Shown here piece after piece: positions 9,803 to 22,835 of a stretch of 64,000 nucleotides of DNA; the stretch's first letter is position 1, and each line of letters starts with the position of its first letter. The notes beneath the pieces were generated by a model. That model worked only from the letters and a program-made list of their open reading frames with translations. It had not been told where the DNA came from and ran no database searches. A program made the position numbers and the translations under genes. This DNA comes from Blasia pusilla (Eukaryota > Marchantiophyta > Marchantiopsida > Blasiales): the NCBI GenBank assembly GCA_050084515.1, contig CM114271.1:31496001-31560000 (forward strand), in the 5' to 3' direction.

Positions 9803-12280
9803 TTAACCACCAGCAAGGGCCACCATCTCGTGCACCTTCTTGAGATTACAACCTCTAGCATTATGGTTTGGAAGGTAAAAATATCCACAATGTTGGGGCC
9901 TAACAATAGAAAGGTTTTCTCTCAACCCGTTGTCTACAACGTATTCTTCACCAATTGTTGTTGTACCTGCCTGTCGCTCTAAAGGTTTAGTTTGGATCCA
10001 ATCGAACTCCAGCCAAATGTCATTGCTAGATGCACTCACACGGAATTGGTGTTCCGCCCAACTATTTTGATACCCGATTTTTGGGATTTTTACAACTAGT
10101 AATCTCCCAAACCTCCTACAAGATGGAGGTGTGCACACATCTGGATATGGGTCAATAGCAGTAGTATCAAAGCAAGGTATGGGTTTTTTTGTAAAGTTCA
10201 TATTTCTGATGTCCAAACTTTACCAACATGTTGCATAGGCTCCCTTTGGACAAAAATGTCCCAAGCTATGATATAAGTACAAGGCCACATACAGTCTTGA
10301 AGTTCACTGCAAGAGCATGTGCTATCATACATGGTTGGTGGTATGCTTTGGTTAATTTTGATATCAAATTGTTGCTCTATGTGAATTGTGTGCACAAGTG
10401 CATGGTTCTCAGAGGATTGGGATGTACGATATTGTCCCATCTTCTCTCGATTCTGCCATATCTTCTTAGTGTTGTACTTTGTTAGAACATCTATGTGGGA
10501 TTCACAAGAAATTCTACGCACGTTATGGTTCTTCATAATATATAACCACATACCATCAACTATCATGCATGGAGCCAAGAAACAAAAAGGCTTGATAGCT
10601 CCATTCACACACTCCACTAGCTAGGTCAAAGGAGACATGGCCAAATCATGGATGCATGAGTGATTGCCCATCGAGAGTATATTTTCGGATCAATCTTTCA
10701 AAAATACTTCTCTGCCTCTGGGTTGGCCATCTTCAGTGACATTAGAATCGGCTCATACTTGCATGGGAATAAGTACTTCAATTATTATAAGCATCCACTA
10801 GTCACTTCAAAGCCATAACGTAGGGAGTGCAAAAGAGGACAAATCATGAAAATAGAGTAAACCTGCTCTCAAAAATTACTTGTGGATATGCAACATGATG
10901 GGGTCCTTGGGAAAGACTCACCCGTGCTCTGTTTGTGCATATATGCACAAAATGAAAGTGTTTTCTGCATTCGATTTTTTCCCAAAAGTCTTCACAATAT
11001 TCATCCTAATATGTTGCACATAGTGTGCATGGAGTTTTCCGGGGAACATGTCTCTCACAACATTTTTTTTTTGTTCATCAGATACAAAGAAAACATCTAG
11101 ATGATGTATGTCGTGGATACATGCTTCCAAGTTTAGAAGGAACCACGTCCATCGCTCTTGACTTTTCGAAGGGGAAATTGTGTACGCAAGGATGACCACC
11201 TCATTGTTGCCATCAAGGCAACTAGCAATATATAACTGCGTTGGGGACTTCTTGTGCTTTACATGAAAAGCATCAATGCCGATCATGGGACGACAATATT
11301 TTAAAGCATCTTGCACAACACCCGGTGTCGCATATATCCTCTCAAAGGCAATAGTATGGGGGAAAGTGTGGATATCGATTTTTGCCAAGGGGTCCACTTG
11401 TTGTGCCATCTCTACCCACCCATCCATGCGATTGAAGGAAAACACATCACCGCCATTTAATCGGTCTAGGGCATGATGTCTTGTTCATAGCACGGTGTGG
11501 TAGTTGGATTACTGATGGTAATCGTTCTTCCATTCATTCAATAGAGTGAATGGTTTCACTTCCGTATTGTTGACCACTTAATTTTTAAAGTCTCCACCAT
11601 CCACCGAGAATTGTGTGCAGGGGCTTTCCACATATGCAGGTGCAATGGGCATGTATGTAGAAAATTGCGAACGGTTATTTTTATCTTTGCGGATCTCATC
11701 AAATGTGTTGCTCTTAATCTCCAGCAACATGGCTTTAATCCATCAAATGTGTTGCATACATCCTCCCTACACCACCCTTTTGGCCCTCTAACGTTGGGTT
11801 TTTTCACCAACTTTGAGCTCCACCCAAGAGAAGCTTTCCCCTTGTTCTCTCCGATGTTTGGATCCAACTTCTCGAAGTCATAATCACTATCAAAGTTTTC
11901 GTCTAATATATCACTCCCTTTGCGTTTACGTTGAGTTTTCTTCCTGGCATGAAACCGATACAATGTGAGCCTAAAATCGACTATGACTTCATCCTATAAG
12001 GGACCCTCCCAGACTTCACACACCATGCGTTCAAACAATACCAGAACTCGTCCCAGTCTCGGAATGTGGCGGAAAGTTTAATCAACTTAGCTACTTCATC
12101 CACTGCAAGGTTGTAATTATTAGCATGAAAATAAAAACACCACATCGAAAGCTGAAAGACCATATGACCACAATTGACAACCTTGAAGAGTAGTGCTACC
12201 CCATTTTTTCTCCGCAATACGACATTGTAAGTTTTGATGAAGGAATTTGGAATTGGGATACCATGGTGGCAATACAACAT
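9803..12280 (-). pseudogene. Mutator-like (MULE) transposase, decayed
   Basis: Minus-strand open stretches in order (12,280 to 9,803) resemble a MULE transposase. An N-terminal basic/acidic region comes first. Then follows the DDE-type core with MIGIDAFHVKHK (first catalytic Asp region), a conserved W-x-WFL segment, and FVSDEQKKNVV (second Asp). A SWIM-type finger reads CSCSELQDCMWPC. The C-terminal knuckle remnant reads CGYFYLPNHNARGC. The family's C-x2-H after the second Asp is damaged (HYVQH here). Frameshifts and stops separate the blocks, so it cannot encode an active enzyme. The family assignment rests on several motifs in the correct order. Confidence 0.8.
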
Positions 12281-13262
12281 TATAAGTGATCATGAAGGAA
12301 TGCGGACTTAGAATTCAGTGCATTCCTTTTGGAGATTGCATGTAAACATCCACATTACTATATTCACCCTAAACGCAACTTTGTGTGGAGATCTTCCAAC
12401 TAGTTACTTGTGCTCAGAGTCACCGTTTGCTAGCAGTTGGCACCACAGTATCATGTGGTATAGGTGTGGGCTTGTGACAATTTCTTCAATGGCTGAATTT
12501 CGTGTCCTACCAACACCTTTTTGGAAGTGCACGGATCCTTGATTCAGTGGGAAGTTCAAAACCTCCAAATCATGTAAGCTCTCGGATTCATCCGCCATGA
12601 CCGGAGCATAAGTCTGGGTTCCCAAAATGTGACTTGGTGATAGTGGAGGTGGTGAAGAGACCCTAAACTTGCGCGAGTACTTCGCGCAATGGCGGAGATG
12701 GAAGGTAAGACATGCATTCCGGAAAATGTTTATAAGCTAAACGAAATTGCGCTAAAAACTTCTCCGAGGACCATTTGAACACGTTGGTGGGTATTTTTGT
12801 GTGTTAGATAGGATTTGCGCGGGCTTGCGTTTAACACGACCTACCAACCCCCTCGGCTGGATTTACGCGGGATTGCGAACTACGAAAGTTGAGGATCCCC
12901 TAACGGAGTCCGTGTATCGTAGCATCCCCATTTCAGAGATGGACCAGGGCTCCGTGGAACGGTAGAACGGTGGAGATTATGGCGACTGGAAGTTGGGAAA
13001 TCACAGTTCGGTGTGGAGATTACGGCGACTGAGTCGGGGAAACCATAGTTCAGTGAAGGAGAAGACGACGATATGGGGCGGGAGGAGCGTACAGTAGAGT
13101 GAGTACCAGTACGTGTGAGAACCGAGTATCATTGGGCTGCTCGAGGCTGGAGCGCCCTAAATCTTCGTCACTCAGTCGCTGGTGCCTTGCCTTCGAAGTG
13201 TGGTGGAATCGAGCAGCACTCAGGAGGTTTGTGAACCAGGAGGGCGATCAGGGTAGAGCACC
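12281..13262 (+). promoter_or_regulatory. Upstream region of the proteasome gene
   Basis: No ORF is convincing. The last 600 bp before the PAA start codon should hold its promoter and 5' leader. The region contains a near-palindrome TTGCGCGA-GTACT-TCGCGCAA at 12,669-12,689. It also has two imperfect copies of a GATTAYGGCGACTG segment near 12,976 and 13,018. I see no canonical TATA box in a clear position, which is common for housekeeping genes. Confidence 0.4.
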
Positions 13263-16200
13263 ATGAGTAGAGGAACGGGAGCCGGTTATGATCGGCACAT
13301 CACCATATTTTCACCTGAAGGTCGTCTTTACCAAGTTGGTGAGTCGATCATGCACCTGTCTCTCCTGATGCCGGTGTGGTCTTGGCAATGAAATGGATGT
13401 ATTTGATAAGTCTCAGACCGCTTCCACCGTTTTCAAGATCTTTCGGGTCCATGAAGAGGATTTCACAGGTTCCTGGGAATTAGAAGATTTGGGAAGTAGA
13501 CCTAGCGGGAGTTAATACTTAGCGTCTTTTCGGGGATTAATTTCTGAAATGTACTTCACGTCGCAGAGTATGCGTTCAAGGCAGTCAAAGCCGCTGGCAT
13601 CACATCCATCGGAGTTCGTGGGAAAGATTCAGTGTGCGTGGTGACTCAGAAGAAAGTACCGGTATGTGTGTAAATGTAGTGTTGAAGTACGTTCCTAATT
13701 ATTATTTTGCGCTGTTAGCAGTTTTGGAAGAAGTGCGATTCTGTATCTTTGCTGCATCTTGAAGTAGTCTGATCGGGCGATGTGATTATCTGATTCCTGG
13801 CCGCATAGCAGACCTGGATAATTTGTTAGTTTCTACTTGTTTTAGATGGTGTTTCCTATCTTTGAGAGGGTTATGGCAAGAAAAAACTTTCGTCTGGTTC
13901 AATCTGAAAATATTTTCGCAGAAGTGAATTAAAATGTGGCGGAAAATTGCCATCTAAGCGTTGGGATTCTAGGTCTGAATCTCTTGTGTTCTCAAATAAT
14001 TGGTGGTGTACCATTGACAGGACAAACTGCTGGATCGTACCAGTGTGTCACACCTGTTCCAGATCACCAAGTATATTGGGCTTCTCGCTACGGGCATGAC
14101 AGGTAAGCTGTTTTTGCAACCGTGACGGGGAAATAGTTTGGATTTAGTTTTTAAGGTTGTGAATAGATTGAACATCTTGCTCTGTTGGGAACTTTGAAGC
14201 CTTCTCTGGAGATTTGATGAAGATTTTTCCAGAAAGCACCCTTTTGGGCAGATTGTTGTAGTGGAAAAGGATATCGGAAACAGTAGAAAAAAATTGTTGT
14301 AGAGAGTTGTGTATCAAGAACCCCTGTCTCCTATGTTGTTTAGGCTTTACATGGGTGAACGGGAGGAACTTTTTTGATAGTATTCTTAAAATCTATAGCA
14401 TTTTGTATGTAAATATTCTGATGACCTTAATCGTTTTATGTATGGTAAGTACAATTGCCTCAATAAAATTGCGACTAATAAAATTCGACTAGAAGCCAAA
14501 AACAAGAATAAGAAGTCTGAGTTGAATGGTGACCCAGATGAACCTGCACGCGTCATACCATTGCTGACACATGGGGATGACATCACTTCGATGCTTAAAC
14601 ATCACACGGTCTCAAACTGTCTCACACTTTGGGAATTATGCAATAGGTCAGGAATGGAAGTCTATCTGCTAAAAAAGATGTCTTTGGCCCTCAACTCTTC
14701 AACTTTGGCAGTACATCACATTGGTCACATAACTTCACATTTAGGTAAAGGTTATGTAAAGAGATTGTATGAGAATACACCTATTCACGGGTGAGACACA
14801 AACCTACAAACCTTTTGAAAACTGATGGCAATTGCAGCAAAGTTAATGTAGTTTTGAGATGTTTTCACCTGCTGGAACCAATTGCAGAAGAATAGAAATG
14901 TTGCACACACCGTAGAAATTCCATTCCAACTTTACAAAGCCGTGGGGATTTAATTCACACTTTACTTCTGAATCGGGGCCTAGCTCCAATTAAGTGGCCC
15001 AAGGGGCTGGATGTTCCGCAGAAGCTCATTTGTGGGGGACAATGTCTATCCAGGGAGAGCAACTCCTCCTGAACTGCTGTTAGCAGAGTTCGGATAGGTA
15101 CCATGGCGAATTAATGCTAGTAAAATTTGAACACATCCTCGTGGTACCTTGTCAGTGATGATGATCCTCATCTTTCTGCAAGAACTTTTGAAGCTTCTGA
15201 GGACAGTACTATTTCCGGGGCGAAAACTGGTAGAGAGAGAATGGATTTGCAACTGGGGCATATCAATCCATGATTTCCTGAAAGCACTAATAAGGATCTT
15301 TGTGAGGTGTCGCACAACAATTTTGTTTCGATCTCTTGGGACAAGCATCATAAACTCCGGGACGGGAGTTGTAATGAGTCTGGGGAAATTGGGGACATGG
15401 GGGTAAATTTACCACATCTTCATGAAAAATTGGAGATCTGTGATGCATGCCTCTCACATCTTCCTCCCTATGTCTATTAACTAACATGTATTGGCTAGAC
15501 TCTATTAACTAACATGTATTGGCTAGACTCAGATGTTGTTCACCTGGCTTGGGTGAGAACTCTTTTACAAAGGAAATGGAGTATATGGTGTGCAGACTCT
15601 TTAGTTCAGGGATGATTAAGGATGAAGAGCATTACATTTCAAGTGTAGCCTACCTGGTTTTGCTCGTCTGGATTTCGCTGTTCTCTTCCAGCCCTGCTGT
15701 CAGTGTCACTGATTTCAGTGAGAACTAAGTTCAGGTTGCTAAATGGTCACATTTGTGATCATTTATAAATCAAAGTCCAATGGTCCTGTTTGGTCCTGAT
15801 AGGCAATAAAGTACTCTGCCATTTCATTCGTTCTTAAAGTTGGCTGGTTTCTATGCCTTCTGATGTTCAATAGCTTGCTATTTTCTGGATGATTTATGAG
15901 TCCCTTTTTTATCAAATCAAATGAGCTTTAGAAAGCTGTGGGATGCTTGGTTGTGCTGATTTGGTAGTTCTGCTTCAGGAAGGTAGTTTATGAACTAGTT
16001 TCCCCCAGAGAGTTTCACAGGAACTGAACCTGCTCTGGATGTAGAGTTCTAAAAGAGATGGTTCAATTGCAGCGGATGCAAGATCCTTAGTGCAACATGC
16101 GAGGAATGAAGCTGCAGAGTTCAAATTTAAGATGGGCTATGAGGTTCCTGTGGACTACCTAGCGAAGAGGTGCTTTCTCTGCTGTAGTATGACTTTTGAT

Positions 16201-17786
16201 TCTTTGACTGTAGTCAATTTGAAGACAGCAACTTTGTAAGTAGGTCAATGCATGCTCTCACATAATTGGCAACAATTATGTGAGAGCCCACTTTGAATCA
16301 CTATCTTGTCTAATCTAATCTATTAAAGAGACAGGTGTGTCTACAACTGTTGTACCTGCATGTTTTAATTTTTGGTTTGATGACTCCAGGTTAGCAGATA
16401 AATCACAAGTATATACCCAACATGCTTACATGAGACCCCTTGGAGTTGGTATGTTCTTTACACTGTGGACAATATCTCTGATTGTAAGGTGGTGCCAGAA
16501 GAACTTGAGGCACTTGATCACTTTACGCCCAAGCAGAGTTGGCTCAGCCTTCCTTATGGAGATTTTGTTCTCGGCTTGGTTTTTGGGCTTTGGACAGATG
16601 AGAGTGAACTAGCAAATGGATCTCTTAGTTTTGAGTTTCTTTGGTGGCCGGTCAGATCTAGGCTTCCAGAGTTTTTTATCAGTGGATGTTTCTGATGTTC
16701 TGACCAAGGTTTGGTTGGTGGAGTTTCATCAAGTATTGCTGACTTGCATCCTTTTAAGTGGAATATGTTAATTGGTTCATATGTGTTGGTCATGTACAGC
16801 TGCCATGCTCCTTGGAATTGATGATGAGTTGGGACCTCAGCTGTACAAGTGTGATCCCGCTGGTCACTTTGTTGGATACAAGGTTCTGATAATATCCTTC
16901 CTCATGAATCATTTCTCCTTCTCCCAAACCACAAAACTTCTCGATCAAGCATTAGAGTCAACTAAAGCCTTAATGGTATGGGCATGAATTGGTGATTGCA
17001 GGCAACAAGTTCAGGGCTGAAAGAACAGGAAGCAGTGAACTTTTTAGAGAAGAAGATGAAAAACGACCCCAAGTTGACGTATGACGAGACTGTTCAGGTA
17101 TGAAGGATGTTTCAGTCTTCACTTTCAGGAACTTTCCATCAGATGAGTTTTTTCAAAGGGTTGAATGCATGTATTCACTTCCTGAAGTGAAAAACTTCAA
17201 TTTGTATCGCACGTCTTTCATCTTCTGTTTATCTCTGTCAAATGTGTGTGTACACTGTTGAGGGTCCAATGTGCCCTTCCCACTGTGGAATCAGGGATAT
17301 GGCACTAGAGAGAATGGTTGTGATCATAACTGTTGTGTTTTTTATTTGCTGTTTTGGCAGACTGCTGTCACAGCTCTACAATCCATACTCCTGGAGGATT
17401 TCAAACCAACTGAAATTGAGGTATGGGCTACCACCTATATTGTTTGCTCCAAAATGGATGGTGGTCATTAACATTCAAACTGTATGATAAGTTTAAATGA
17501 AGTATGATTGTTCCGGTAGTCTGTTGCTGTATGACCCTGTTAGGGGACTTATTTTGCAGAGTTGGATCAGGTGCTGCTTGACTGAAAGTATCAACTTTTT
17601 TGTGATCGATGTGAAGTGGAGGGTGAAGCACTCCCTCTTTGTGATGACTTTGTGCCTTTATGACCCTAGAATCATTGGATGTCTGATGAGCAGGTTGGTG
17701 TTGTCAGTGCTGATGATACAAAGTTTCGGGTATTGTCAACCACAGAGATTGACCACCACTTGACTGCAATAAGTGAACGTGATTGA
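13263..17786 (+). CDS. PAA1: 20S proteasome subunit alpha-6 (PAA/PSMA6 type), nine exons
   Basis: A non-catalytic alpha-ring subunit of the 20S core protease that degrades ubiquitinated proteins in nucleus and cytosol. Exons are 13263-13338, 13567-13661, 14021-14102, 16073-16169, 16390-16448, 16800-16882, 17002-17097, 17361-17420 and 17694-17786. All are bounded by GT-AG, all phases match, and the sum is 741 bp or 246 residues, the family's usual length. The N-terminus carries the alpha-type signature [16 protein letters not shown]. Further segments are [47 protein letters not shown], and the C-terminal [10 protein letters not shown]. The ATG at 13,263 opens the standard [12 protein letters not shown] start. 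There are no stops or frameshifts. Intron 3 is the longest, at about 2 kb. This is the only clearly intact host gene in the window. Confidence 0.97.
16254..16287. repeat. 15-bp perfect hairpin in PAA intron 4
   Basis: Arms GCTCTCACATAATTG and its exact complement are separated by a 4-nt loop (GCAA). The hairpin lies between the fourth and fifth exons. It could be a tiny foldback relic. No function is implied. Confidence 0.9.
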
Positions 17787-20700
17787 GAAATGGACTAGTT
17801 TCTTAGAAAGGTAATTGCAACGTTTTTGCATCTGTACCTCTAGATGCCTGCAATGAACTCACCCACTGTTGTCAAAGTCCAGGATCAGTGAATGGTGTTG
17901 AAAGATATCACCTCAGTGCCCTTACTACTCTCATCATGTACAGCAACCTTCATATCCTACCATTAGGCTAGACAATGTGGGGATGTGTTTAGTTCATCCT
18001 TACTCAAACGTGATTTCGAGAAATGTGAACACTTAAAAGAGGGAAGTCAGCTGCAGTGTTTTCTAGTGGAATGTGAAGATTATCCAGTCTGAGAATCACG
18101 AATCAATTTCTGGGAATATTGTCAGACCAATTGCAGGCCATCTTAAATTCCTCTCCATGTGTTTGGAACTTCGGATTTTCTTGCATGGGAACCTGTTTGT
18201 ACCCTTTCTTGCTATCCCACTTGGTCAGTAGATCTCATTCGTACTTTTTCTTTTCGTGGATTGGGTTTGGTGGAGAACGATGCTGTAAGTTGCTCAAGAG
18301 ATTCATGATAACTGGACAAAGTCTGAATGTGGAAGGGAGGTTTTAAGTCACAGAAATGTGGGAAAACTTATTGGTTGACTCTTTTCATCTGGGAATCGGT
18401 TCTTTCGGTCCTCACTATTTCATTGCGAGCTGAGATTTGTGTGGCATCGCTATCATGCCATGTATCGCTAGACTGGGAAGCACGCTGGGATCTCGTGTGA
18501 TGGTATCATTCAACAGATTTAGCTATCATTAGTAGCTGGGTAAGATATATTAAATCTGACAAGACCACTTGTATTGCTGAGATAGCGTCTTTAAATAGAG
18601 AGCCTTACACCTTTTAAACCAAACTAGCCTTAGAATGCAAAGATCTCACCAATGATAGCTAAATCTGTTGAGTGTGACGGTCTGCACCCTAATACTGGCA
18701 AAGATTTTTACTTTGCAAGGTGAGTCATATTTCGAGCATGTTGGAGGTCAGTGAATGAGTCTAACTGTTTGATAGCGCCTCTGGGTTTAGAGTTAAGCAG
18801 ATCAAGGAAACAACCAGGTTGGACTCTAGAAGAAAAAGTCATGGGCCAAAGTCAGGACAGTCACGAGTTGTCACTCACATCATGGGATGATGAAAGAAGG
18901 CACGATGCCAAATCAAACACTACAAGACGGATTGGTGTGGGACTCTCTTGAATGTTATGTAGTCATGAGCTGTTACTCACGTGCTGGGATGATTCAAGTG
19001 GACAAGATGGCAGATTCCAATGTCACAAGATGAATCACCATGGGTACGAATGTGAGGGTGCAAATGTAACCCCCCTACTGTGTGAGGAGTTGACTAATGC
19101 AGTGGGATTTACTTCTTTTTGTCATATTTTTTTCAAAAGATATGAAATTTCTCCAGAAGTAGTCATTGGTGCTATCCTCATCGGAGAAGAAGTCGAAAAA
19201 GTATCGGAGTACAAGGGTAACTCCTTGCATGCCTTTATTCTAATTCAATTCGATTTTAGTAGCTGGGTAAGATATATTAAATCTCTGAAGCGTCTAGCGT
19301 TAGGAGGACACCTGTAACCAAACTAGCCTTAGAATGCAAAGAACTCATCTGGGTTCTCAAATTTGGAAGGCATCTGTAATCAAACTAGCATTAGAATGCA
19401 CAGAAATCGTGTGGGGTTTCTAGTTTGGAAGGTGTCCTAATTTGGAAGTGAAGAGGTGGTGAAGAAAGTGGAGGAGTGTAAGATTGAAGGTGGTTAAAGA
19501 AGTGGAGGATTAGGTGGAGAAGTGGAGAAAACGTGTTATCCCCTGAAGATGTGGCGTTTACCATAATACATGTGTTTCCGCACAAGTCAAGACAACTCTG
19601 GCTGGTAGGTAAATACTCAAGTGGAGTTGCAAATTTTAGACGTAAAGCAACCATTTGGAAGCCTCGTGCCTATTCACCCTCGAGTTATCTTAGCCCCAGG
19701 TTGAGTTTGTTATCCCTGATCCCTCTCCGAATAAATATAAACGTGTTATGTTCACATTGCCAGTGTCCAGGAGAGGGTAGCTCAATGGGTAACCTTCACC
19801 ACTATGTAATGGCAGGTTGTTTTTTAAATCCGCATAGTGTGGTTAGTTTTGTCCAAATGTCACTCCACTTTAACTTGAACTTCACCTGTCGCGAGGTAAA
19901 AGTGGGAGGCGCATGCGAAATCAACTCTAGGTTGCTCTGAACCACTTGGAGGCTATTGTACAGTCGCAGACTATCTCAGATGCGATTTGTAAGTGCTTCT
20001 TTCTCCAGCTGGAGGTGCATGTGATATCAACTGGAGGTTGTTGTAACCGTTGGAAGAAACATTTGGAGGATCTCGAACGCGATTTCTAATTGCTTCTTTC
20101 TCAACCAAGGAAACTATGTGTTTCATGTGTGTTAAACCCGTATCGTCTCATATCAATTTTCCTCCCCCGTTTTTTATAAAACTTGTTAGGACTCATAAGG
20201 GACAGTGCGATGTGATAGTGGATCCCTGTTTAAATATTCCCTCTCCTTACCAATTTCTCTTTACATGAACCCCCTCTTAACGACCAAAAGTATTTTTGAA
20301 ACAAAACTAATTTCCAACCTCCAATTAGTATATAGATTGAGCCTTCGTATGGGTCAATTCCAATCTCCATATTTGGGGGAGTGAAATATATGCATATATG
20401 CACCAATGAAAGGGGAACCGGATTACGTGTTGACCTAGCCGAATGAGTTTCACAACTTAAAACTCTAAACAGACATGACTTCCTTTGTGTTAGAATCAAA
20501 ATAACCGGCTAAACATACGTGATTTCCTTTGTGTTAGAATCAAAATAACGGGCTGGAATTAGGAAAAGTTCGTGCTTTCTCGCTTCGAGAGAAGCGGAAA
20601 CGAGCCGCTTCTAGTTTTGAATGTGACGGTAGTCATCACAAGACGAATTGTCGCGGGACTCTTTTGAATGTCACAAGCTGTTACTTACGTCCTGGGATGA

Positions 20701-20900
20701 TTCTAGTAGACACGATGGCAGATCGGACGCCACAAGAGGAACCATCATGGGACGGTTTTGAATGTCACGGTAGTCATGAGCTTATTACTAACGACACGGA
20801 GAGACTATTGCGAAGTTGCGAACCAAAGAGGGAGCTAGCGGAACTGTTACGTGAACTTGACTTTGACATGTAGGAGCCAGTAAGACGGTAGGACCGGGCC
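17787..20900. other. Gene-poor region with small dispersed repeats
   Basis: No supported coding sequence after the proteasome stop codon. A GTAGCTGGGTAAGATATATT stretch occurs at 18,532 and again at about 19,260. A CAAACTAGCNTTAGAATGCA stretch occurs near 18,620, 19,318 and 19,382. Related segments with CATGGGATGAT/CTGGGATGATT and a following GAACC/AGACG stretch recur near 18,850, 18,950, 20,670 and 20,750. These look like debris of one or two small repeat families. Confidence 0.55.
18507..18674. mobile_element. Possible MITE with 27-bp terminal inverted repeats
   Basis: 18,507-18,533 and 18,648-18,674 are inverted copies of each other over 27 bp with two mismatches (core CAACAGATTTAGCTATCATT). 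They enclose 114 bp of non-coding DNA, and the total length is 168 bp. I do not see a clear target-site duplication, so the superfamily is undetermined. A piece of the interior recurs at about 19,260 without the terminal repeats. Confidence 0.6.
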
Positions 20901-21555
20901 CGTATTTAATACTACTTCACTTTACATAAATGCGCGCATGTGAATGTTCTTGAGTCATGTTCTAGCGGAATCTAGCCTTTTGGAGTCGATGTCAACCCTG
21001 ATTCTTGTGTCGGATCTTATTAAAAGCCAGGGTTTGAATAGTTAGGGTGACGTCCACTATTTTGGAGAAGTCTCGTCCAGGGACTCCAGAGTCCACTGTA
21101 TTACTGTACCCATTGGGGCACCTTCGGGCGGGCAGGGTGAAAATTCACAAAACCGGGTTATGCTGGTATCGTTCAACTGTATTGAGGGCTTTGATATTCC
21201 GGAGATTTGGACCGGGCATATAATTTATATTATTAAAAGAGAACGGTTTGACACGTAGGAGTTTTGAGCTTTGACACGTGAGGAGAGAGGGGTATTAAGT
21301 AGAGAGGTTTTAGGGGTAGGGAGGGGCATTCAAGTAGTGAACCTGGTTGAATTTTATTATTTAAACCACACTATAAATATTCCAAGCAGAACAAATCATA
21401 AAGATTTGAATAAAATAGAAAAATATTTTATTAAATATTAATATTTATTAAGTATTATAATGGAGGATTATAAATATTAATAAAACGGAATAATTTGGAT
21501 TAAAGTTTTTACGAATTTGTGTCTTAATTCACCTAAATTTTAATGGATAAGGAGT

Positions 21556-21683
21556 AGATCAAATTTTATGAAAGATTAAAATTATTTAGAAGATTAGGAT
21601 ATCATTTAAATTTGAAGGAATAGATAAAATTTTATGGAAGGTTAAAATTATTTAGAAGATTAGGATATCATTTAAATTTGAAT
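21556..21683. repeat. 67-bp direct repeat, two units
   Basis: Two nearly identical units share the core ATTATTTAGAAGATTAGGAT at 21,581 and 21,648, a 67-bp period. Confidence 0.85.
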
Positions 21684-21845
21684 GGAGTATAATTACTTAA
21701 AAGAGTGAAATTTTCTTATTCTTCTAAGATTTTAGAAAATAATAACGATATTTAAAATTTAAAATTAATGATGTGATTATTTTAAAATTAATCTTATTAA
21801 TTCACATGTGATATTTTGGGAAAGGAAAATAAAATTTAATGGAAA

Positions 21846-21950
21846 ATTAAAATCATGTAATTAATTAAAATCATGTAATTAATTAAAATCATGTAATTAA
21901 TTAAAATCATGTAATTAATTAAAATCATTTAATTAATTAAAATTAATTAA
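21846..21950. repeat. 18-bp tandem repeat
   Basis: About five copies of an 18-bp unit AAAATCATGTAATTAATT, the last ones degenerate (CATTTAATTAATT). Low-complexity array inside the AT-rich block. Confidence 0.9.
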
Positions 21951-22405
21951 GAAAATTTTTTAGTGAATGTGATTTTGGTACAAGGGGAAGAATAATTTTT
22001 GTTGGAACTTTTAGGGAGGAATGTAATTATTTAGGGGAGATGGATATTATCTTAAGATAATTTTCTTACTCTTTTAAGATTTATAAGAGTGGAGATTACA
22101 CCTAAAATTTGAAATTAAATATATTTAAAAATTAAAAAAATCATCAACACATGTTTATAAGCCATTCTATTGAGGAAATTGTATTAGCTGTGCATGGCAC
22201 GGACAACATCTACATTATTATGGGAGAGTGCCTTCTTGATTTGCAAACACCACACCTCTCTATTTGAAACGTGGCAACTAGGAAGCAAGAAAATGTGTCT
22301 CCTTGTGCAAACAGCGATAAAAAAGATTTGAATTTGTGTGTTGCATCATTAATCCCTTCCCTTCACAAATTATACACCAACAAAAATTTTCAAACGCTTT
22401 TTATT

Positions 22406-22434
22406 CTGGTGCATTGCACGAACACCTTACTAGT
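22406..22434 (+). mobile_element. Helitron-like 3' terminus (candidate)
   Basis: A short GC-rich stem (GTGCATTGCAC) is followed 12 bp later by CTAGT at 22,430-22,434. A subterminal hairpin shortly before CTRRT is the hallmark of Helitron 3' ends. The matching 5' TC end is not established. Confidence 0.35.
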
Positions 22435-22454
22435 AGTGTAATATAAGAATTTTG

Positions 22455-22483
22455 GTTCTTGCGCTCAAGGCTCGCGCAAGAAC
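22455..22483. repeat. 10-bp perfect hairpin
   Basis: GTTCTTGCGC and its exact complement GCGCAAGAAC are separated by 9 nt. It sits just downstream of the Helitron-like CTAGT. Confidence 0.85.
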
Positions 22484-22808
22484 TAGAATTCTTTGTTGTA
22501 TTCGGTTGCTTACCGTTTCAAATGTAATTGCCGACGTGAAAATTGGGTTTCCTTTGTTAGATTTTAAAAAATCGGCGAGAACGGTTAAATTTTTGCCTAT
22601 TATGAAAGTTCTCGGGGGGAAAAAAAACTGGTGTGCCTAGAAAACCTGTCCGAGCACTGGACGGACTGTTTTGACTTAGGAAGATGTCCCTTTAAGTTGG
22701 CCAATATTCTCGAGGAGAGTGCCTTAACTGGGGAGTAATAAAATGTTTCCTCCTCTACGGGCAGCAGAAAAATGATTTTGTGTGCAACATGATTAGCCCC
22801 TTCACTCT

Positions 22809-22835
22809 CGTGCATGGCACGGGCTGCCCACTAGT
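22809..22835 (+). mobile_element. Second Helitron-like 3' terminus (candidate)
   Basis: CGTGC-ATG-GCACG stem at 22,809-22,821, then CTAGT at 22,831-22,835. Same layout as the candidate about 400 bp upstream. The pair might delimit a short non-autonomous element. Evidence is only the terminal motif. Confidence 0.4.

Larger units (their letters stand above)
21340..22150. other. Strongly AT-rich block
   Basis: About 800 bp with very high A+T content and no coding potential. It contains two local tandem repeats listed separately. The abrupt composition change against the flanks suggests inserted or degenerate repeat DNA. Confidence 0.6.

Noticed and set aside
19775-19840. Pol III A-box-like GGTAGCTCAATGGG
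   Set aside because: No matching B box at the usual distance and no tail repeat, so a SINE call is unsupported.
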